Shown here one piece after another: positions 1 through 6,011 of a stretch of 8,300 bases of DNA. A program made the translations under genes and the position numbers. A model generated the notes under the pieces. The model was not told where the DNA came from, did not search any database, and saw nothing but the letters and a program-made list of their open reading frames with translations. Position 1 is the stretch's first letter; every line of letters starts with the position of its first letter. This stretch comes from Lachnospiraceae bacterium (lineage in GTDB: Bacteria > Bacillota > Clostridia > Lachnospirales > Lachnospiraceae), in the NCBI GenBank assembly GCA_024691065.1, contig JAILOA010000378.1, positions 1 through 8,300 of the forward strand, given 5' to 3'.

Positions 1-474
1 TTCCTCGATTCCGTTGGAACTTGTAAATGCTGCAGATTCTACCTTCTTTTCACCCGGTAAAATGAGCTTAATATTCTCTATGTCCCTAATATCGATAATT
101 CCCTTTATGGCATCCTTGTCATCCTTATCCTTTTTTAGAAGTTCTACCGCTCCGTCATAGTCTGTCTCAACAACATCAAGCATCTTTTTACCATCTTCAT
201 ACTCAAGTTCCTTAAGCATTTCACTCATGCTCACGGTTCCCAAGCCGGAAACATCGACACCTCCGGCCACATCGGCACTTTCGTCACTTCCGGAAGCATC
301 GGCACTTTCAACCACCGCCACTCTTACGCAAGTACTCTTTGCGTCTTCATAAATAGAACTAAAAGCCGCATAAAATAACGTTCCGAGGGCAAGTGAAAAA
401 AGCAGTGACCATCCGATGGCCTGTTTATTTCTAATATTTATTTTTAATCTCGTAGCAAAAATATTTAAAAACAT
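1..474 (-). CDS. ABC-2 type transporter permease, N-terminal part (runs off left edge)
   Basis: This is the first 158 codons of a membrane permease reading leftward; no stop occurs before the window edge. The ATG at 474-472 follows a GGGGAG ribosome site. A basic N-terminus (MFLNIFATRLKINIRNK) leads into one hydrophobic helix at about residues 19-42, then a charged soluble segment rich in Asp, Glu, Lys and Ser. That is the usual plan of ABC-2 permeases: cytoplasmic start, first helix, large extracytoplasmic loop, then further helices that would lie outside the window. The ABC ATPase just upstream on the same strand supports the assignment, and the two should form one export complex. Residues about 56-73 hold two copies of a nine-residue unit (ESADASGSD and ESADVAGGV), produced by a 27-bp DNA repeat in the loop. 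The substrate cannot be inferred. Confidence 0.75.
   Translation of the reverse strand, partial: MFLNIFATRLKINIRNKQAIGWSLLFSLALGTLFYAAFSSIYEDAKSTCVRVAVVESADASGSDESADVAGGVDVSGLGTVSMSEMLKELEYEDGKKMLDVVETDYDGAVELLKKDKDDKDAIKGIIDIRDIENIKLILPGEKKVESAAFTSSNGIEE
256..309 (-). repeat. 27-bp in-frame tandem repeat, two copies
   Basis: Positions 283-309 and 256-282 are adjacent 27-bp units that differ at a few bases. They encode nine-residue units beginning ESAD. A shorter third remnant (DVSG) follows. The repeat keeps the reading frame and falls in the predicted extracytoplasmic loop, so copy changes would lengthen or shorten the loop without breaking the protein. Confidence 0.75.
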
Positions 475-488
475 TTTTCTCCCCACTT

Positions 489-602
489 TCAAATATAAAT
501 CCAAACAAACCTAACCTTACGCTTTTCCATTAAGCAACCAACTTTATATCTAAGCCGCATGCTCGTTTCCTTTAAGCAACTAACTTTATATCTAAGCCGC
601 AT
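489..602 (-). CDS. Possible 37-residue repeat peptide between ATPase and permease
   Basis: The ATG at 602-600 lies seven bases after AAAGGA and opens a 37-codon frame ending at TGA 491-489, just before the permease ribosome site. The product is two 14-residue repeats (beginning MRLRYKV) plus a basic, aromatic tail ending KVRFVWIYI. A second ATG with the same ribosome site starts the next repeat at 560-558. The frame is also that of the ATPase, so reading through its stop would add 55 residues. No family is recognised. It may simply be an open frame created by a 42-bp (14-codon) repeat, so confidence that it is a gene is low. Confidence 0.2.
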   Translation of the reverse strand: MRLRYKVSCLKETSMRLRYKVGCLMEKRKVRFVWIYI

Positions 603-680
603 GCTCGTTTCCTTTAAGCAACCAACTTTATATCTAAGCTCCTTGCTCCCGGCTGCTTACTCTTTATCCCTAAGCTCCTT
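519..680 (-). repeat. 42-bp tandem repeat, three copies plus a degenerate copy inside the ATPase 3' end
   Basis: Units at 603-644, 561-602 and 519-560 are each 42 bp and nearly identical. A shorter unit of 36 bp at 645-680 begins with the same AAGGAGCTTAG and contains the last codons and stop of the ABC ATPase gene. The array therefore looks like serial duplication of the gene's 3' end. It sits between two genes that should be co-transcribed. Confidence 0.85.
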
Positions 681-1604
681 ACCGGTAATCTCAAGGAACA
701 CATCATTTAGCGTCGGAAGCTCCGAATAAATCCTGTTATAATCGATATTTTCCTTCTCGAAGTACTCTGCAACATGAGTGATATTGTGCTTACCGCCGCT
801 ACATTTTATTGTCAAAATGTTATTCATGTATTTTACATCGTACACATGGTGCAGCTTTTTAATATCCTCAATCACTCCCTCTTTTAAATGTCTCACATTC
901 ACTACCACGCTCTCGGTATTCTTAATCATTCCCTTGAGCTCATCGGAGGTACCCTCTGCAATCTTCTTACCCTTATCCATAATCAAAATGTGATTGCAAA
1001 GCTGCTCAACTTCTTCCATATAATGCGACGTATAAATAATCGTCGCTCCCTTCTTATTAAGCTCCTCAATACCTTCCAATATCCTGTTTCTGGACTGCGG
1101 ATCGACCGCAACCGTCGGCTCGTCAAATATAATCAGCTCCGGCTTATGTGCAATACCGCACGCTATATTTAACCTTCTTAAAAGTCCACCCGAAAGTTTC
1201 TTCGGATAAAATTTCTTAAAGTCCTGAAGCCCAACAAAATCAATAGCTTCCTCAACACATTTTTTTCTAACCTGTTTATCCTTTATATAAAGCCCACAAA
1301 AATACTCAATGTTCTCGTAAACCGTAAGCTCATCAAACACCGCTACATTCTGGGAAACAATTCCTATCCTGGCCTTAATGTCACGTCGATTTGGTGTCAT
1401 CTTCTCCCCAAACAGCTTAATCTCACCCTTATCATAAGAAAGAATCGACAACATACAATTGATGGTGGTAGTCTTACCGGACCCATTCGGTCCAAGCAGT
1501 CCAAACACCTCGCCCTCCTTAATCTTCAAGCTGAAATTGTCCAGAGCAATCAGCTCCTTATACCTCTTAACAAGATTATTGATTTCCACAACCGTATTTG
1601 ACAT
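657..1604 (-). CDS. ABC transporter ATP-binding protein (ABC-2 / DrrA-CcmA type)
   Basis: This 315-residue cytoplasmic ATPase would power the permease encoded just downstream. Walker A is GPNGSGKT (residues 38-45), the Q-loop glutamine is Q85, the signature is LSGGL (137-141), Walker B with catalytic Glu is LIIFDE (157-162), the D-loop is VDPQ (167-170) and the switch histidine is H194. The signature ends in Leu where Gln or Met is more common; this type of variation is seen in the family and need not impair function. Residues from about 225 on form the extra C-terminal domain usual for single-domain ATPases of export systems. The ATG at 1604-1602 has an AAAGGA site about nine bases upstream. 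The substrate is unknown; drug, lipid or peptide export are all possible. The 3' end is copied into the adjacent 42-bp repeats. Confidence 0.93.
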   Translation of the reverse strand: MSNTVVEINNLVKRYKELIALDNFSLKIKEGEVFGLLGPNGSGKTTTINCMLSILSYDKGEIKLFGEKMTPNRRDIKARIGIVSQNVAVFDELTVYENIEYFCGLYIKDKQVRKKCVEEAIDFVGLQDFKKFYPKKLSGGLLRRLNIACGIAHKPELIIFDEPTVAVDPQSRNRILEGIEELNKKGATIIYTSHYMEEVEQLCNHILIMDKGKKIAEGTSDELKGMIKNTESVVVNVRHLKEGVIEDIKKLHHVYDVKYMNNILTIKCSGGKHNITHVAEYFEKENIDYNRIYSELPTLNDVFLEITGKELRDKE

Positions 1605-1653
1605 ACCGCAACATCCTTTCTGATTTAAGTTATCTTTATTATTGTTTTTTGAT

Positions 1654-1699
1654 TAATCTCTTAGTGATTACTTCAGTAACTCCCCGGTAATTTCTTACC
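1654..1699 (-). promoter_or_regulatory. Hairpin-rich leader of the ABC operon
   Basis: Three short perfect inverted repeats follow the putative start in order: GGTAA/TTACC with a GAAA loop (1699-1686), TTAC/GTAA with a TGAA loop (1679-1668), and TAATC/GATTA with a seven-base loop (1670-1654). The second and third share bases 1668-1670 and cannot form together. No U-run follows, so a classical terminator is not visible. The arms could equally be protein-binding dyads. Confidence 0.3.
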
Positions 1700-1708
1700 T
1701 TGAGTTAT

Positions 1709-1737
1709 ATTATACACATCAAAATTTCATATTACAG
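1709..1737 (-). promoter_or_regulatory. Probable promoter of the ABC operon
   Basis: On the minus strand a perfect TATAAT lies at 1714-1709. With a 17-bp spacer the -35 hexamer would be CTGTAA (1737-1732), a weak match. Transcription would start near 1702 and give a leader of about 97 nt. Confidence 0.45.
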
Positions 1738-1766
1738 TGTATAAAGTCACTAATCCATATGACAAA

Positions 1767-1996
1767 TGTAATTTTCTCCACCACACATCACCAAATTACC
1801 AAATCATATCCACCTACTCCACAATCTCTTCATTTTTGCCTTATTAAATATGTAATTTTCTCCACCAAACATCATCAAACCATCAAACTACATCCGCCTA
1901 CTCCACAATCTCTTCATTTTTGCCTTATTAAATATGCATTTTCTCCACCACACATCACCAAATTACCAAATCATATCCACCTACTCCACAATCTCT
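1767..1996. repeat. 84-bp tandem repeat, about 2.7 copies
   Basis: Units begin at 1767, 1851 and 1935, each with an AATTTTCTCCACCA-like start and a CTACTCCACAATCTCT core; the last is truncated at about 1996. The outer two units resemble each other more than the middle one. The array lies just upstream of the ABC promoter, in the divergent spacer. No spacers of differing sequence separate the units, so it is not CRISPR. No convincing gene lies in it. Confidence 0.85.
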
Positions 1997-2002
1997 ATAA
2001 AT

Positions 2003-2019
2003 TTTACAAAAATTTTACA
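2003..2019 (+). promoter_or_regulatory. Two PhoP-box-like hexamers upstream of the phosphate transporter promoter
   Basis: TTTACA occurs at 2003-2008 and again at 2014-2019, exactly 11 bp apart, ending 11 bp before the -35 hexamer. PhoP of Gram-positive bacteria binds TT(A/T/C)A(C/T)A repeats with about 5 bp between them, that is, an 11-bp step. Only two of the usual four are visible, and the region is A+T-rich, so chance is not excluded. The downstream gene being a phosphate transporter raises the likelihood. Confidence 0.4.
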
Positions 2020-2030
2020 TAACTACTTGT

Positions 2031-2058
2031 TTGTAATACAAAATTAATGTAGTATAAT
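2031..2058 (+). promoter_or_regulatory. Promoter of the Na+/phosphate cotransporter gene
   Basis: TTGTAA (2031-2036), a 16-bp spacer and a perfect TATAAT (2053-2058). A perfect dyad TTTGTA-A-TACAAA (2030-2042) covers the -35 hexamer and could be an operator. Transcription from here gives a leader of about 290 nt before the coding region. Confidence 0.55.
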
Positions 2059-2133
2059 AGTGTTTTGATGTAGCCTTTACATTCTTTTGACGCAGAATTG
2101 ACTAATCCGGGCTCATCATCTCAACAAATAAGC

Positions 2134-2286
2134 ACTTTACGAATAATCGACACATATTATATGTACTATTATTCCAATGAATTATTTGTACATATTCTTT
2201 GGACAATTCTTCCAATAAATAATTTGTACATATTGGGGGGACAAATTTATCTATTGAATAATAAGCACATATTATATGTAAATTTA
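2134..2286. repeat. 38-bp tandem repeat in the phosphate transporter leader, four copies
   Basis: The core ACATATT recurs at 2152, 2190, 2228 and 2267, with steps of 38, 38 and 39 bp. The middle two units match at about 31 of 38 bases; the outer two match each other over 22 of 25 bases at 2141-2165 and 2256-2280. In the outer units the core grows into the perfect dyad ACATAT-T-ATATGT. The array lies between promoter and start, so it should be transcribed into the leader. No known riboswitch is recognised. Confidence 0.75.
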
Positions 2287-2341
2287 TTCTTACGCAAATT
2301 TGATTTTATCTTTTAATAATATAAATACAGTTTCACATTCG

Positions 2342-2359
2342 AAAGGGGGAATTACTATT
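2342..2359 (+). promoter_or_regulatory. Ribosome binding site pointing to an ATT start codon
   Basis: AAAGGGGGA at 2342-2350 is the only strong Shine-Dalgarno sequence near the transporter start. Six bases later, in frame, is ATT (2357-2359). No ATG, GTG or TTG occurs in frame between this site and the end of the first membrane helix. The only upstream alternative, TTG at 2300, has no ribosome site. Confidence 0.6.
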
Positions 2360-4165
2360 TTAAATTTTTTCTCAATAGTAAAATTACTTGGCGGCGTCGG
2401 ACTCTTCCTCTACGGAATGAGCTTTATGGGCGATTGCCTCAAAAAAGCCGCAGGAAATAAACTGGAAGCCATTCTTGAGAAAATGACCACAAGTAAAAAG
2501 AAAGGCGTCGGCAACATTAAAGGCCTGTTTCTCGGAACCTTCGTAACCGGCGTCATACAAAGCTCGGCAGCGACAACCCTGATGCTTATAGGTTTTGTAA
2601 ATGCAGGCATTATGACCAGTCTTCAATCAATTCCCGTAGTCTTCGGCGCAAATATCGGCAGTACCGTAACAGCGCAAATCCTAAGACTCGGCGACCTCGG
2701 TCAGGGCGCACTTATCCTGTCGGTTCTTAAGCCTCGATATTTAGCCGCACTTCTGCTAATCGTTGGTGTATTCATTTATACCAGAATCAAAAAAGACAGC
2801 GTCAAAAATATCGCCGGTATATTTATCGGACTCGGAACACTCTTTTATGGAATGACCTTTATGGAAGATGTATTCCATCCACTCCGCGACAACCCGGATT
2901 TTCAGGCACTTTTCACATCCTTTAAAAATCCGCTCGTCGGTATATTTATTGGCTTTGCCGTAACTATGGTCATTCAAAGCTCCAGCGCCTCGGTAGGTAT
3001 TCTTCAGGCACTTTCAAAAACCGGAGTTATCACCTGCTCAGTTGCAGTACCGATTATAATAGGCCAAAACCTTGGAAAATGTATTGCCGTAGTCCTTGGT
3101 GGTATCGGTGCTAACAAAAACGCAAAGAAGGTTATGTGGTCATATTTGTTATTTAACATCTTCGGAGCCCTCATTATCAGTGCTGTTTTATATGCACTGG
3201 TTTATACCATTGGAATCCCGGGATTTGAATCAACTGCAAATATGGGAATTATAGCAAATATACATTTATCTTTTAATCTCATAAGCGCAATAATTCTTAT
3301 GCCTTTCTGTAAACAGATTGATTTCCTTTGCGATAAACTTACACGTAACAATGCTGAAGGCAGCGATTCTGACAGCTCACCTCTCGACACTCTTGATGAT
3401 CACCTTTTAACTACGCCTGCAACAGCATTTGCACAGGCTAAAAGGGTATATCAGCAAATGTATGATGCTGCAATCGAATGCTTAAATATTGCTAACGAAA
3501 ATATATTTGAATACAATGTTGACAGTCAGGAAAAGCTTGTTAAACTTGAAGATTTTACAGATAAATGCGAAACCGATTTGACGGATTATCTTCTCAAAAT
3601 TGATCGTACAAAGCTGGACGAGCAGGATAAGGTCCTCCTCATCTCACTCCTTAAATCAGTAGAGGATGTTGAACGACTGGGTGACTACGCTCTTGATATT
3701 TATTACGAACTGGCATCTTATCCATATATGTCAGACATCAATAAGAATACATTTAAACAGATAATTAAGATATTAAATTACTCGAACAACAGCTTGATGG
3801 AATCCTACAACAACATTGAAACAAATGTAGAAAAATGTACCTACGCTGCTGAGCGTGTTTCAATAGCAGGCTCGATATTCCGTAAACAAAAAGGTGGCTT
3901 GAAAGACAGCAGAATCGACCTTATCGAGAATAAAACCGTTGAAGTTACAGAAGGTATGACATTCTCAAACCTTTTGAATTATTATGAAGGAATATTTGCA
4001 CACTTCTACAACCTTTCCTGCTACTATTCACGTTCCGCACTCCTCGACAGTTCGGGAGCTGACGGAGTACATGATCGTCTTAAGTTTTACGATGACGAAG
4101 AGAGAGTTGCACTCGAAAATTATATCGAATATCTCTACCAAAACCCGGAAGCAGAATCTGCTTAA
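2357..4165 (+). CDS. Na+/phosphate cotransporter with C-terminal PhoU-like domain
   Basis: This inner-membrane symporter takes up inorganic phosphate with sodium. From the ATT start it has 602 residues. The two inverted repeats of the Na/Pi cotransporter family are visible: QSSAATT (68-74) with GANIGST (97-103), and QSSSAS (207-212) with GQNLGKC (236-242). Several hydrophobic helices fill residues about 5-325. After a Ser/Asp-rich linker (about 332-350), residues about 360-570 are helical and acidic, with VEDVERLGDYALDI (435-448), a PhoU-type motif. Such bacterial fusions are a known architecture of about this length. The start MLNFFSIVKLLGGVGLFLYGM fits the family, whereas the TTG at 2300 would add 19 polar residues. 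It stands alone between its own promoter and a strong terminator. Two PhoP-like hexamers suggest phosphate control. Transport direction and ion are inferred from the family. Confidence 0.9.
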   Translation: MLNFFSIVKLLGGVGLFLYGMSFMGDCLKKAAGNKLEAILEKMTTSKKKGVGNIKGLFLGTFVTGVIQSSAATTLMLIGFVNAGIMTSLQSIPVVFGANIGSTVTAQILRLGDLGQGALILSVLKPRYLAALLLIVGVFIYTRIKKDSVKNIAGIFIGLGTLFYGMTFMEDVFHPLRDNPDFQALFTSFKNPLVGIFIGFAVTMVIQSSSASVGILQALSKTGVITCSVAVPIIIGQNLGKCIAVVLGGIGANKNAKKVMWSYLLFNIFGALIISAVLYALVYTIGIPGFESTANMGIIANIHLSFNLISAIILMPFCKQIDFLCDKLTRNNAEGSDSDSSPLDTLDDHLLTTPATAFAQAKRVYQQMYDAAIECLNIANENIFEYNVDSQEKLVKLEDFTDKCETDLTDYLLKIDRTKLDEQDKVLLISLLKSVEDVERLGDYALDIYYELASYPYMSDINKNTFKQIIKILNYSNNSLMESYNNIETNVEKCTYAAERVSIAGSIFRKQKGGLKDSRIDLIENKTVEVTEGMTFSNLLNYYEGIFAHFYNLSCYYSRSALLDSSGADGVHDRLKFYDDEERVALENYIEYLYQNPEAESA

Positions 4166-4168
4166 GAT

Positions 4169-4296
4169 TCACTTATCCGAAACCGGAAATCACATAATAC
4201 TCACTTTTCCGGAACCGGAAATCGCATAATACTCACTTTTCCGGAACCTGAAACCGCATAATACTCACTTTTCCGAAACCGGAAACGATATAAAAT
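4169..4296. repeat. 32-bp tandem repeat, four copies, after the transporter stop
   Basis: Four exactly phased units start at 4169, 4201, 4233 and 4265. Each begins TCACTT; the first three end with the shared CATAATAC and the last is diverged there. The second unit holds the perfect dyad TTCCGG-AA-CCGGAA, and the others keep most of it. The period is close to three helical turns. The array lies between the stop codon and the terminator, so it should be the 3' untranslated region of the transporter mRNA. The last codons of the gene (AAACCCGGAA at about 4141-4150) weakly resemble the unit. Confidence 0.9.
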
Positions 4297-4310
4297 TTAA
4301 GATTACTAAT

Positions 4311-4368
4311 AAAAACAGCTATAAGATATGAGATATTTCAGTATCTACAATCTTATAGCTGTTTTTTT
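4311..4368. terminator. Strong, probably bidirectional rho-independent terminator
   Basis: Arms 4311-4327 and 4350-4366 are perfectly complementary over 17 bp, with a smaller nested hairpin (AGATA/TATCT) in the loop. A run of seven T follows the right arm at 4362-4368; five A at 4311-4315 give a U-run for the minus strand. It lies between the convergent transporter (plus) and membrane protein gene (minus), so it can serve both. Confidence 0.9.
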
Positions 4369-4380
4369 ATTATCATTTTT

Positions 4381-4600
4381 AAATTTCCTTCTATTATTTC
4401 TCCTTGTTTAGCAGAAACCACTTAAATATTTCAAAAAATTCCTTCTACTATTTGTCCTTCCCCAATGGAAACCACTTGAATAGTATTTTGAAATTTCCTT
4501 CTATGACTTCTCCTTGTTTAGCAGAAACCACTTAAATATTTCAAAAAATCCCTTCTACTATTTGTCCTTCCCCAATGGGAACCACTTGAATAATATAGCG
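4381..4600 (-). repeat. 110-bp duplication made of about 55-bp units, four copies, covering the 3' end of the membrane protein gene
   Basis: 4381-4490 and 4491-4600 are near-identical 110-bp copies. Each splits into two related units starting with CCTTCTA at 4387, 4441, 4497 and 4551 (steps 54, 56, 54), giving an ABAB order. On the minus strand every unit encodes a version of the same tail, (L/I)FKWF(P/L)L(G/N)K(D/E)K, followed by a stop. The rightmost unit is the real end of the gene at 4558-5388. Confidence 0.85.
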
Positions 4601-5388
4601 AAAAGCCCTTTAATAATTGCAATCATTGCAATTATAACTCCTACCGGGATTATACATGATGTAACAAGAAGAATCGCAACAACATCCATCAATTCTCCGA
4701 GAATAACCTTTGCTTTCTCAAGAATTTTCGCGCCGCCTTCAGTAATATTTTCAGCCACATCAGAACCCCAATTCTTTATCTTATCAAAGAAACTTTCATC
4801 CTCGGCAGACTCGTCCGTGCTTTCATCAGCAGCACCTTCCATATCAATTTCATCGATTTTATTTACAATATTATCAACTGCTTTTTCCAAACCGAAAGCA
4901 TCATCAACCTTTTCGCCTATTACAATTCCTGCAGGTATTAAAGCCAAAAATGCAAATGCAATAATCCCGATTCTGATTCCGATCTGTGTAAATGTTTTCT
5001 TCGAAAAGAATAATCCCACACCGCATAAGACAGCAACCACAGGAATCATAATTCTAAAAACTATGAAACCGATTATAGGTAACAAAAATTTCTCAAGCAT
5101 AATTGCACCGATTGAAATAACCAGATAATTATTTAACTCCGTTATCTGCGTTGCAATCGGAGTTGTCGCATCTCCCGGCACCATTCCCACGGCAAGCGAA
5201 AGTCCAATCATACCACCCGAAATTTCAATAACCGATTCCCGTTTATGATCTAATTTCTCGGTTAAATATTCATAAGTTTCAACCTTTTCCATCTTTGGTC
5301 CAAATCCAAAAAATGACACCAGCAAAACAATAAGACAAATCACCACCGGCAAAATTTTTAATGCCAAATCCTTATTTTTCTCAGACAT
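4558..5388 (-). CDS. Membrane protein of unknown function
   Basis: This 276-residue protein matches no family I can name. A helix at about 10-30 is followed by a loop, a Gly-rich hydrophobic stretch (about 58-72, GGMIGLSLAVG), two helices within about 86-128, and another at about 136-158. Then comes a soluble acidic segment (about 159-200, many Asp and Glu) with an amphipathic helix to about 234, and a final helix (235-258) with a Lys/Trp-rich tail. The ATG at 5388-5386 follows GAAGGGGG closely. The gene ends in two adjacent TAG codons (TAGTAG) at 4560-4555. It lies 144 bp after the VanZ-like gene on the same strand and may share its transcript. Its last 11 codons recur three more times downstream. 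A transport or envelope role would be a guess. Confidence 0.75.
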   Translation of the reverse strand: MSEKNKDLALKILPVVICLIVLLVSFFGFGPKMEKVETYEYLTEKLDHKRESVIEISGGMIGLSLAVGMVPGDATTPIATQITELNNYLVISIGAIMLEKFLLPIIGFIVFRIMIPVVAVLCGVGLFFSKKTFTQIGIRIGIIAFAFLALIPAGIVIGEKVDDAFGLEKAVDNIVNKIDEIDMEGAADESTDESAEDESFFDKIKNWGSDVAENITEGGAKILEKAKVILGELMDVVAILLVTSCIIPVGVIIAMIAIIKGLFAILFKWFPLGKDK

Positions 5389-5532
5389 ACAACCCCCTTC
5401 AATATCTACATTTTAAGGTTCGTTTGAGCCTTTTTCTTTGACCTGATTTCCCCATAACGCACTTTGCACTTTCAATAAAATGCAAAACAATCTTTCCAAA
5501 AATTAATCATTAATACATTTATTTAAAACCCA
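5389..5532. other. Spacer with two inverted repeats between the two membrane protein genes
   Basis: TTTGCACTTT (5463-5472) pairs with AAAATGCAAA (5477-5486), nine of ten bases around a CAAT loop. AAGGTTC (5415-5421) pairs with GAGCCTT (5426-5432), including one G-T pair, followed by T on the plus strand. The second resembles a weak terminator for antisense plus-strand transcription. Neither has a U-run on the minus strand, so no terminator for the VanZ-like gene is visible. No convincing promoter was found. Confidence 0.3.
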
Positions 5533-5994
5533 TCACTTCGTTTTTCCTTTTATAAAAGTAATAAAAGAGCATATTGCACATGCAATCACTACCCCAAATA
5601 AATCTATCCAAATATCAACAATTTGAGGTCCGCGCCCGGAAAAAATTTGTATGGTCTCATCTAAAAATGCAACTATAAGTCCACATAATAGCACCCTTCC
5701 GACCATCAATCCCCAATTTGTTTTTGAAATAATTTGATCGCCGGATAATCTTAAGTAAACATACACTTCGCTACCAAGCACAAAATACTCTGTAATATGA
5801 GCAAGCTTCCTAACCAAATATATCGTTACATTTCCCTTTCCTACAAAAATCTCCAAAAAGGGCGTAAGTATATCCATCACAAGACTACTCTCATCAGTCG
5901 ACGTAGCCCTGCTCATCGCCGAATGCCCCCAAATTAAGCAAAGTGTAAATATAATTACAAGGAGACAAATATTTCTCTTCTTTTTTTGAGTCAT
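5533..5994 (-). CDS. VanZ-like membrane protein
   Basis: This 153-residue protein has the VanZ family pattern: RKLAHITEY (residues 62-70), then DETIQIFSGRG (112-122) and D127/D131 within a final hydrophobic helix. Helices lie at about 9-26, 57-80 (with the HxxEY motif), 96-112 and 128-147. VanZ itself gives low teicoplanin resistance by an unknown mechanism; most single-domain relatives are uncharacterised envelope proteins, so resistance should not be assumed. The ATG at 5994-5992 has only a weak ribosome site (GGGATAG, six bases away). No peptidoglycan-resistance genes are nearby. The gene lies between the araD repeat array and the unknown membrane protein, all on one strand. Confidence 0.88.
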   Translation of the reverse strand: MTQKKKRNICLLVIIFTLCLIWGHSAMSRATSTDESSLVMDILTPFLEIFVGKGNVTIYLVRKLAHITEYFVLGSEVYVYLRLSGDQIISKTNWGLMVGRVLLCGLIVAFLDETIQIFSGRGPQIVDIWIDLFGVVIACAICSFITFIKGKTK

Positions 5995-6011
5995 AAATTT
6001 CTATCCCAAAC

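Noticed and set aside
1767..1996. Nine-codon minus-strand frames (MKRLWSRWI and similar) with AAGG upstream in the 84-bp units
   Set aside because: They lie upstream of the only visible ABC promoter, and the repeat copies them automatically; no independent support.
1759..2022. Plus-strand frame of 87 codons with a 28-residue repeated sequence
   Set aside because: It is open only because the 84-bp repeat is divisible by three; it has no ribosome site and the frame slips in the third unit through a one-base deletion.
1767..2286. CRISPR-like array
   Set aside because: Units are contiguous with no unique spacers, and no cas genes are present. The same holds for the 32-bp array at 4169-4296.
2098..2316. 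Plus-strand frame of 72 codons in the transporter leader
   Set aside because: It starts with TTG without a ribosome site, consists of leader repeats and overlaps the transporter start region.
2300..2356. TTG at 2300 as start of the phosphate transporter
   Set aside because: No ribosome site precedes it; it adds 19 polar residues ahead of the family's normal N-terminus and ignores the strong site at 2342-2350.
4514..5128. 204-codon plus-strand frame opposite the unknown membrane protein
   Set aside because: The minus strand has a ribosome site and a coherent membrane topology; the plus frame is a Ser/Ile-rich shadow without a ribosome site.
5415..5436. Plus-strand terminator after a hidden plus gene
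   Set aside because: The stem has only seven pairs with one G-T, and no plus-strand gene lies upstream.
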